NCBI GenBank assembly: GCA_020850785.1
Contig: JADZDZ010000206.1
Coordinates: 1 to 10,802 of the forward strand
Source: Candidatus Sumerlaeota bacterium
Lineage (GTDB): Bacteria; Sumerlaeota; Sumerlaeia; SLMS01
DNA length: 10,802 bases
Direction of reading: 5' to 3'
The notes beneath the pieces were generated by a model. It made no database searches. It was given only the letters and a program-made list of their open reading frames with translations, and had not been told where the DNA came from. Position 1 is the first letter of the stretch. Each line of letters starts with the position of its first letter. Shown here in pieces: positions 6,008 through 10,802 of this stretch. The translations under genes and the position numbers were made by a program.

Positions 6008-6787
6008 TTACTGCGGCTGCACTTCCTTGTGCTTCTTCGGTGGGTCCGTGAAGAACCGCTTGATGGAATGCCAGGTGAGCTGACGACCGATCGCCGCGAT
6101 GGCATCGGTGAGGGGAATTTCCTTCGGGCAGACGCGCACACAATTCTGCGCATTTCCGCAATCACCATGGCCGCCGGGGCCCATCAGTTCATCAAGGCGC
6201 TCACCCGCAAGCGAGCTTCCCGCGGGCTGAAGGTTGAAGAGGTATGCCTGACCAAGAACGGCCGCACCCATGAAGGGGGAGTGTTCGTTGATCTGCGGAC
6301 AGGCTTCCAGACAGCACCCGCAGGTCATGCAGCGCGAGTAGGTGTACATTTCCTGCTGCTTGTCCGCATGAACGAGCGCACCGGGGCCAAGCGCATAGGT
6401 GCCATCAAGCGGGTTCCTCGCCTTCACGCGGCGAAGCGCTTCGAACATGCGCGAACGATCAACCATCAGGTCGCGAATGACGGGGAATTTTGAAAAGGGC
6501 TCGATGACGATGGGCTGCTCAAGGCTGTCGATGAGGGCCGTGCATGCCTGACGCGGCCTTCCGTTGATGAGCATTGAGCAGGAACCGCAAACCTCCTCCA
6601 GACACGCGGCATCCCACACGGGCGCGGTTGTCTTCTTGCCGTCGCGCGTGACGGGATTCACGCGAATTTCCATAAGCGCGGAAATGACGTTGAGATTCGG
6701 CTGGTAGGGAATCTCGAACGTCTCCCAGTAGGCCGGCTTGTCGGGCGAATCCTGTCGCTTGATCTTGAGGGAAATTGTATCTGGCAT
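6008..6787 (-). CDS. sdhB: Succinate dehydrogenase/fumarate reductase iron-sulfur subunit (SdhB)
   Basis: SdhB carries electrons from the flavin of SdhA to quinone at the cytoplasmic membrane. The 259-residue protein has a ferredoxin-type N-terminal domain with [2Fe-2S] ligands C62, C67, C70 and C82 (CLEEVCGSC…C). The C-terminal domain has CMTCGCCLEAC with C153, C156 and C159 plus C220 for the [4Fe-4S] cluster, and C163, C210 and C216 for the [3Fe-4S] cluster. This is the same spacing as E. coli SdhB offset by four. No ligand is missing. The sequence is of the Bacillus/fumarate-reductase-like class and lies last in a sdhC-sdhA-sdhB operon, 18 nt after the sdhA stop. The ribosome site is weak (GAAGCGGA about 8 nt upstream). 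The tail is Lys-rich. Direction of catalysis in the cell cannot be read from sequence. Confidence 0.96.
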   Translation of the reverse strand: MPDTISLKIKRQDSPDKPAYWETFEIPYQPNLNVISALMEIRVNPVTRDGKKTTAPVWDAACLEEVCGSCSMLINGRPRQACTALIDSLEQPIVIEPFSKFPVIRDLMVDRSRMFEALRRVKARNPLDGTYALGPGALVHADKQQEMYTYSRCMTCGCCLEACPQINEHSPFMGAAVLGQAYLFNLQPAGSSLAGERLDELMGPGGHGDCGNAQNCVRVCPKEIPLTDAIAAIGRQLTWHSIKRFFTDPPKKHKEVQPQ

Positions 6788-6805
6788 TTTTGTATCCGCT
6801 TCGCC

Positions 6806-8767
6806 TTACTTGTAGATGCGCGGCTTGGGCGGCTCGACGGTCAACGCCACGTCGCGGTAGGAAATTTCCGGCTGCTGTTGGCCGGGGATGAACTTGGCAA
6901 TCGTCGTCCGGTTCCACTGCTTCTGGATTTCGATCCAGCGATCCATGTAGGCGCTGAATTCCGGCGTGATGGGAGTCGTGCTTTTTTCCGGCAGTTTGAA
7001 AGTGGTGTTCCACTTCGCCGCGATTTCCGCCGCGTAGGCGCGATAGCCGTCGTGGTCGTGCGCGTTGCCGATCTTCCCCCCATCGGGCTTTGCAAGGTCG
7101 AAGGCAGGCTTGTAATGGGCGCCGCGTGATTCGTCGCGCATGCGCGCCCCCTTCGCCATCGCCTTCGCAAGGATGATCATGTCGCGAAGGGCGCGCGTGA
7201 AGCCGAAGGACTGGTTTGCGGAAACACTGCGGTCATTCACGTCGATGTTGTTCCAGCGTTCCTCAAGCTCGTTCAGCTTGTTCAGCAACTCATCAAGGCC
7301 CGCGTTGTCGCGCACGACGGTGCAGCGCGCCGTCATCCAATCGCCGAGTTCGCGATGAAGGGCGTAGGGGTTTTCCTTGCCGCCCATTTTCATGACGCTG
7401 TCGTTGATCTCATCCTGACGCTTCTTCTCGTCTGTATAGACAGACTCCGGGGCCTCGTCGCTGTGCGACTTCACCCAGTCCGCGGCGCGGATGCCGGCCT
7501 CCATGCCGCCGTATATACAGGACAGCAGCGAGTTCGCGCCAAGGCGGTTGCCGCCGTGATACTGGAATTCGGCCTCGCCGGCGGCGAAAACACCGGGGAG
7601 ATTCGTCATCTGCGCGATCATGCTCCCCTCGTCGCGGTATCCCACCCACAAGCCGCCCATGGAGTAGTGCATGCCGGGGAAAATCTTCATCGGCGTCTTC
7701 ACGGGATCGTCGCCGACAAACTTGCGGTAGATTTCAAGGACGCCGCCGAGTTTCTCCTCCAGCACCTCCGGCGATTTCTTGCTCTGCGGAGGCGTAATGT
7801 CCAGATACACGGAATTGCCGCCTTCAACGCCGCGCTTCTCCACGGTGCAGACGTGGAAAATTTCGCGTGTCGCAACGTCGCGGGGAACCAGATTTCCGTA
7901 CTTCGGATACTTGCGTTCGAGGAAGTAATCACGCTCTGCTTCGGGAATGCTTGTGGGGGCGCGGCGATCCGCAGGGTCCTTCGGCACCCACACGCGGCCA
8001 CCTTCGCCGCGGACGGATTCGGAAATCAGGCGCAACTTGTCCGCGCCGGGAATCGCCGTGGGATGCACCTGAATGAACTCGCCGTTGCCGTACCACACAC
8101 CCTGCTGGTACGCGCGCGCAGCAGCGGCGCCGGTGTTGATGATGGAGTTCGTCGAACGGCCAAACACAAGGCCGGGACCGCCGGTGCAAAGGATCACGGC
8201 GTTCGCCTTGAAGACGCGAACTTCGCGCTGCCACAGGTTCATCGCAGTGATGCCGCGCGCCTCGCCCTTGCCATCGAGCACGAGCGAGAGGAACTCCCAG
8301 TGTTCGTACTTTTCCACCAGGCCCTGCACTTCGAAGCGACGCACCTGCTCATCAAGCGCGTAGAGAAGCTGCTGTCCCGTGGTGGCGCCCGCGAACGCGG
8401 TGCGATGGTGCAGCGTGCCGCCGAAGCGGCGGAAATCCAGATGGCCTTCCGGCGTGCGGTTGAAGGGGACGCCCATGCGATCAAGCAGGTCGATGATGGA
8501 GGGTCCCGCATAGCACATTCCCTTCACCAGCGGCTGGTCGGCAAGGTACTCGCCGCCGAACAACGTGTCCGTGACGTGGATCGACGGATCGTCCCCCTCG
8601 CCCTTCATGTTCTTGGCGGAATTGATGCCGCCCTGCGCGCACACGGAGTGCGAACGCTTCACCGGAACGACGGAGAAAAGATCGACGCTGATTCCCTTTT
8701 CTGCGGCGCGAATTGTCGCGGCCAAGCCCGCCAATCCACCGCCGACGACGATCACCCTTTTAGGCAT
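6806..8767 (-). CDS. sdhA: Succinate dehydrogenase/fumarate reductase flavoprotein subunit (SdhA)
   Basis: SdhA oxidises succinate to fumarate, or the reverse, on a covalently bound FAD. The 653-residue protein opens with the Rossmann motif VVGGGLAGLAA. H40 in KRSHSVCAQGG is the histidine that binds FAD covalently, with the RSHSVCAQGG wording typical of the B. subtilis-type enzyme. Active-site residues are visible: H121/R122 in TLHHRTAF, H235 in HPTAIPG, the catalytic-loop Arg R296 in VPRDVATRE, H367 in GMHYSMGG and R408 in GGNRLGANSLL. The C-terminal capping helices include R-D-E-S-R-G-A-H. It is longer than B. subtilis SdhA (about 590), matching longer B-type forms in other phyla. The start overlaps the last 8 bp of sdhC, and a GGAG lies 9 nt upstream inside sdhC, so the genes are co-translated. 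Confidence 0.97.
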   Translation of the reverse strand: MPKRVIVVGGGLAGLAATIRAAEKGISVDLFSVVPVKRSHSVCAQGGINSAKNMKGEGDDPSIHVTDTLFGGEYLADQPLVKGMCYAGPSIIDLLDRMGVPFNRTPEGHLDFRRFGGTLHHRTAFAGATTGQQLLYALDEQVRRFEVQGLVEKYEHWEFLSLVLDGKGEARGITAMNLWQREVRVFKANAVILCTGGPGLVFGRSTNSIINTGAAAARAYQQGVWYGNGEFIQVHPTAIPGADKLRLISESVRGEGGRVWVPKDPADRRAPTSIPEAERDYFLERKYPKYGNLVPRDVATREIFHVCTVEKRGVEGGNSVYLDITPPQSKKSPEVLEEKLGGVLEIYRKFVGDDPVKTPMKIFPGMHYSMGGLWVGYRDEGSMIAQMTNLPGVFAAGEAEFQYHGGNRLGANSLLSCIYGGMEAGIRAADWVKSHSDEAPESVYTDEKKRQDEINDSVMKMGGKENPYALHRELGDWMTARCTVVRDNAGLDELLNKLNELEERWNNIDVNDRSVSANQSFGFTRALRDMIILAKAMAKGARMRDESRGAHYKPAFDLAKPDGGKIGNAHDHDGYRAYAAEIAAKWNTTFKLPEKSTTPITPEFSAYMDRWIEIQKQWNRTTIAKFIPGQQQPEISYRDVALTVEPPKPRIYK

Positions 8768-9506
8768 GTGTGGAGACTCCGCGGGAGATCATGGTCTTTC
8801 CGTCGATTTCCTTTTTCTCGTGAATCTGAAGCAGCTTTTCCTTGAATCCGGGCTCCGAAAGTCGGGGAGCAGTGCGGGCAAAACCAATGATGGACGAAAT
8901 CAGCATGAGCGCGAGGACGGCACCCACACCTGTTGCAAGAAACGCCATGCGGCGCTGGCTTTGCGGCCCCACCGTGATCCCCCACCGCATGCAGAATGTA
9001 CAAAGCCCGTTGGCGAAGTGAAAAATCACCGCCATGCCACCGATGAAATACAGCGCCATCCAGACGACGCCGGGAAGGCCCCAGATGCCTTCCGAAAACA
9101 TCCGCGCAAGGGTAATGGAAAACGGCTCCTCCTCCATGTTCTGCATGAAGCGCAGGTGGACAACGTGGTATGTGATATACACAACCGCAATCCAGCCAGT
9201 GATGCGCTGGAACGTATAGGCGTAGTTCCGCGCATACTTGAGGGTCGAGGTGTTCATCTTGGCCTGCGTGGCGATATAAATGCCGAGGGCAATATGAAGC
9301 GCCAGAGGGACGAAAATCAGGACCGCCTCCACGATGGGAAGCGCCGGGCCAAGAAGATGGATGAGCTTGACCTTCTCCTCGAAAAACTCCGCGCTCACGA
9401 TCGCCGTGCTGTTCGTCAGCAGGTGATTGATCAGGAAAACGCCGAGAGGGATGACACCCAGAAGAGAATGAAGCCTGCGGAGGTAAAAGTAGCGCGTGTC
9501 TGTCAT
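8760..9506 (-). CDS. sdhC: Succinate dehydrogenase cytochrome b-558-type membrane subunit (SdhC)
   Basis: This 248-residue subunit anchors SdhAB and holds two b hemes; it is the single five-helix anchor of B-type complexes, which usually reduce menaquinone. The N-terminus (MTDTRYFYLRRLHSLLGVIP) is close to B. subtilis SdhC. Hydrophobic helices lie at about 13-31, 57-80, 102-120, 145-168 and 187-210. The histidines H13, H28, H71, H114 and H163 fall at nearly the positions of the five conserved heme-related histidines of B. subtilis (13, 28, 70, 113, 155). The frame is open to an ATG at 9653, antisense to marR, but family alignment places the start at 9506. That start has no Shine-Dalgarno. It is first in the sdhCAB operon and divergent from marR by 102 bp. 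A possible promoter is TTGACG (9545-9550) with TACGCT (9523-9528), minus strand, weak. Confidence 0.95.
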   Translation of the reverse strand: MTDTRYFYLRRLHSLLGVIPLGVFLINHLLTNSTAIVSAEFFEEKVKLIHLLGPALPIVEAVLIFVPLALHIALGIYIATQAKMNTSTLKYARNYAYTFQRITGWIAVVYITYHVVHLRFMQNMEEEPFSITLARMFSEGIWGLPGVVWMALYFIGGMAVIFHFANGLCTFCMRWGITVGPQSQRRMAFLATGVGAVLALMLISSIIGFARTAPRLSEPGFKEKLLQIHEKKEIDGKTMISRGVSTHA

Positions 9507-9570
9507 GATGAGTATGCCATGGAGCGTATCCCTCGTTGTGAGAGCGTCAATTGCGAAAGCGGGCCAGTTG

Positions 9571-9583
9571 TGGTTGACAACCA
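9571..9583. promoter_or_regulatory. Palindrome centred on the marR -35 box
   Basis: TGGTTG-A-CAACCA is a perfect 13-bp palindrome (6-bp arms around one base). Its middle contains TTGACA (9574-9579), a perfect -35 hexamer reading toward marR. A -10 box at the right distance is poor (CAAATT, 9596-9601, 3 of 6). A protein bound here would cover the marR promoter and sit 65-77 bp upstream of the sdhC start. Confidence 0.5.
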
Positions 9584-9584
9584 T

Positions 9585-9609
9585 TGTTTCAACGACAAAT
9601 TTTGAAACA
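9585..9609. promoter_or_regulatory. MarR-type operator overlapping the marR start codon
   Basis: TGTTTCAA (9585-9592) and TTGAAACA (9602-9609) are perfect 8-bp inverted repeats with a 9-bp spacer. The half-sites are 17 bp apart centre to centre, a fit for a winged-helix dimer reading successive major grooves. The last base is the A of the marR ATG. Autorepression by the adjacent MarR is the natural reading; an effect on divergent sdhCAB is possible. Recognition by this MarR is inferred and not shown. Confidence 0.65.
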
Positions 9610-10112
9610 TGCAAAGCGACAACAGCGACGACCTGAAAACCCACATCAAGCAAACAAAACCCTTCAGCAGCATTGAAGAGGAAATCCTGCTGCGGCTAAT
9701 TCGCACCGGCGATCGGCTGCAGTACGAAATCAACCAGATGCTGAAGAAAAAAAAGCTGACGATCACGCAATACAACGCGCTCCGCATCCTGAGAGGCGCC
9801 GGTGATGCGGGACTCCCCTGCCACGATATTGGCGAACGCATGATTACCAAGGTGCCCGATGTGACACGGTTGCTGGATCGCCTGGAGGACAATGGGCTGG
9901 TAACGCGGACGCGCCAAACTGACGACCGGCGCGTGGTGCGCGCACGAATTTCCCCGGCAGGAATGTCACTACTTCAGGGCCTGGACGAGCCAATGCGGCA
10001 GTTTCACATCCAGCAGGTGACAGGGCTGGATAGAGCTAAACTGTCTCAATTGAATGATCTGCTAAGAAGCATCCGGCCCGGCAAAGCTTCGTCGTCGGGG
10101 TCGGCACAATAA
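9609..10112 (+). CDS. MarR-family transcriptional regulator
   Basis: This 167-residue protein has the MarR winged-helix fold. The N-terminal dimerisation helix is about 20-48. The DNA-binding part is about 50-115, with LTITQYNALRILRGAG, recognition helix ITKVPDVTRLLDRLEDNGLV and wing RTRQTDDRRVVRARIS, where D105/R107 and R111 match the conserved D-x-R-x-x-x-R-type wing. The C-terminal dimer helix is about 116-155. Its only cysteine, C71, opens the helix before the recognition helix; a redox role is conceivable but unproven. An in-frame TGA at 9603-9605 fixes ATG 9609 as the earliest start. No Shine-Dalgarno is present and the start lies inside a palindrome, so the mRNA may be leaderless. An A8 run (9747-9754) encodes Lys-rich residues. 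doxX follows by 39 bp, suggesting a redox or quinone stress switch. Confidence 0.92.
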   Translation: MQSDNSDDLKTHIKQTKPFSSIEEEILLRLIRTGDRLQYEINQMLKKKKLTITQYNALRILRGAGDAGLPCHDIGERMITKVPDVTRLLDRLEDNGLVTRTRQTDDRRVVRARISPAGMSLLQGLDEPMRQFHIQQVTGLDRAKLSQLNDLLRSIRPGKASSSGSAQ

Positions 10113-10151
10113 TTGTGATAACAAGTTTCACTTCTCTTGTGAGGCTTGGAA
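10113..10151 (+). promoter_or_regulatory. marR-doxX spacer with ribosome site and imperfect repeats
   Basis: The spacer ends with GAGG (10141-10144), 7 nt before the doxX ATG at 10152. Before it lies an imperfect palindrome TTGTGATAACAA (10114-10125 area) and ACAAG/CTTGT inverted arms (10121-10125 and 10136-10140). A GTTTCA half-site at 10125-10130 is identical to the core of the marR operator arm, but the matching second half (TGAGGC) is poor. This could be a weak second MarR site or simply spacer. Confidence 0.35.
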
Positions 10152-10586
10152 ATGAAAACAGTTCTTCTTAAACTCATGGCAACGGGGCAAAGCTGGGGGC
10201 CCTTCATTGTTCGTCTGGTTGTGGGCATCATCTTCGTCGCCCACGGCGGTCAGAAATTCTTCGAGAAGGGGATCGACGCCGTGGCGCAGGGTTTTGGCTC
10301 CATGGGGATTCCGATGCCCTATCTAAACGCAATTCTGGCGAGTTCCGCAGAATTTTTCGGTGGCATTCTGTTCATTTTGGGGCTGGCAGTGCGGCCCGCT
10401 GCGATTCCGCTGGCATTCACCATGATCGTCGCCTTCGTGAAGGTTCATGGCGGGAACGGCTTTTTTCTCCCAGGCGGTTTCGAGTATGTTTTCGCGCTCT
10501 TTTTTCTGATCGTCGCCGTCGGCATCGAGGGGGCGGGTCGGTTTTCGCTCGATGGCCTTCTGACAAAGAAGATCACCAACAGTTGA
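10152..10586 (+). CDS. DoxX family membrane protein
   Basis: DoxX-family proteins are small four-helix membrane proteins, several tied to redox homeostasis or to thiosulfate:quinone oxidoreductase. This one has 144 residues with helices at about 17-33, 57-79, 82-98 and 109-126. Family marks are LVVGIIFVAHGGQKFF (R21, H31, K35), E67 in ASSAEFFGGILFILGL, R81-P82, F-V-K-V-H99-G-G, the GGFEYVFALFF segment with E111, and GAGRFSLDGLL at the end. A TTG six bases upstream could serve as start, but ATG 10152 has the better-spaced GAGG. It probably forms an operon with marR. A substrate cannot be read from sequence. Confidence 0.92.
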   Translation: MKTVLLKLMATGQSWGPFIVRLVVGIIFVAHGGQKFFEKGIDAVAQGFGSMGIPMPYLNAILASSAEFFGGILFILGLAVRPAAIPLAFTMIVAFVKVHGGNGFFLPGGFEYVFALFFLIVAVGIEGAGRFSLDGLLTKKITNS

Positions 10587-10606
10587 TTCACTTGAGCCTG
10601 CTGTGC

Positions 10607-10633
10607 GTCATGCGGTCATTCAGACCGCATGAC
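10607..10633 (+). terminator. Perfect 11-bp hairpin after doxX, over the next start codon
   Basis: GTCATGCGGTC (10607-10617) and GACCGCATGAC (10623-10633) pair without mismatch around the loop ATTCA. The hairpin begins 20 nt after the doxX stop. GCCTG (10596-10600) and CAGGC (10636-10640) can extend it across a small internal loop. No U-run follows. It could end the marR-doxX transcript, or hold the ATG of the next frame (10629) in a stem. Confidence 0.5.
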
Positions 10634-10802
10634 AACAGGCCATCATCACGCGGTGGGATCATTTGAGGCAGCGCGCGAAGGCGTGCGTGCGCTGGTTGGT
10701 GCCGTCGCGCCGCAGAAATTTTTCGTCGCGTTCCTGTTCCTGCTGACGCTGGCGATGCTGCCAGTGGGAAGGAGCGGCCCGAATGATGGCGGCGGGCTGC
10801 TG
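10629..10802 (+). CDS. Unidentified protein, N-terminal part only (runs off the window)
   Basis: An open frame runs from ATG 10629 to the window edge (58 codons, no stop). An in-frame TGA at 10593-10595 lies upstream. Third positions are strongly G/C-rich, as in the confident genes, which supports coding. The protein begins MTTGHHHAVGSFEAAREGVR and has one hydrophobic stretch at about residues 31-46 (KFFVAFLFLLTLAMLPVG), so it is probably a membrane or exported protein with a cytoplasmic lead. No Shine-Dalgarno precedes the ATG, which lies in the arm of a hairpin; GTG 10653 or GTG 10683 are alternative starts. I do not recognise the family. Confidence 0.55.
   Translation, partial: MTTGHHHAVGSFEAAREGVRALVGAVAPQKFFVAFLFLLTLAMLPVGRSGPNDGGGLL

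Noticed and set aside
7355..8845. 496-codon plus-strand frame across sdhA, and 8565-9605 across sdhC
   Set aside because: They are antisense to sdhA and sdhC, which have full active-site motifs, and the translations show no domain pattern.
9507..9653. N-terminal extension of SdhC to the ATG at 9653
   Set aside because: The extra 49 residues are antisense to marR and cross its operator; SdhC proteins begin at the FYLRRLHSLLG segment.
10111..10130. Resemblance of the marR-doxX spacer to the lac operator (aattgtga…ataacaa)
   Set aside because: The central spacing differs and there is no LacI-family gene or sugar gene nearby; this is probably coincidence.

Overview
The window is a piece of bacterial chromosome of moderately high GC (mid to high 50s percent, judged by eye) that mostly carries core genes. 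No mobile element, CRISPR array, phage gene or rRNA gene is visible. Three traits point to a Gram-negative-type bacterium of a less-studied phylum. These are a pseudopilin with the FTLIELLIVVAIIAILAAIAVPNFLEAQ-type N-terminus, a soluble FHA-plus-Ser/Thr kinase protein, and a Bacillus-type (B-type) sdhCAB operon. The pilin tail (…YDPTNGTTSFGDVIRT…) resembles proteins I associate with Sumerlaeota (BRC1), Hydrogenedentes and related Planctomycetes-like lineages. That placement is an impression from memory and not demonstrated here.

Layout, left to right. Positions 1-232 hold no confident gene. queD (6-pyruvoyl/6-carboxy-tetrahydropterin synthase family, minus) is divergent from an ispD-ispF operon (plus) of the MEP isoprenoid pathway, whose two genes overlap as ATGA. 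ispF converges with 2 bp to spare on an FHA-Ser/Thr kinase gene (minus). Next come a CAT-anticodon tRNA (probably Ile2, plus) and a strong U-tract terminator that serves the minus-strand pseudopilin gene. A divergent intergenic region with a near-perfect 28-bp palindrome separates the pilin from an exported plus-strand protein made of a propeller-like region and a thioredoxin fold lacking CXXC. That gene converges on sdhB across a 64-bp gap filled by a 14-bp hairpin with a UACG loop. The sdhCAB operon (minus) encodes a complete menaquinone-type succinate dehydrogenase/fumarate reductase. Divergent from sdhC is a marR-doxX pair (plus). The window ends in the first 58 codons of an unidentified gene whose start codon lies inside a perfect 11-bp hairpin.

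How the genes relate. ispD and ispF carry out two steps of isoprenoid precursor synthesis, which feeds quinone and polyprenol synthesis. SdhCAB passes electrons from succinate to the membrane quinone pool. MarR-DoxX pairs are commonly linked to redox or quinone stress. The tightest regulatory structure is the 102-bp sdhC-marR intergenic region. It holds two adjoining perfect palindromes, one centred on a TTGACA -35 box and one running into the marR start codon, which has no Shine-Dalgarno sequence. Several genes here (queD, kinase, sdhC, marR) lack a clear Shine-Dalgarno, while ispD, the pilin, the propeller protein, sdhA and doxX have one.

I do not see a clearly new defence or biosynthetic system. 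The best leads are the exported propeller/degenerate-thioredoxin protein and the marR/sdhC control region.
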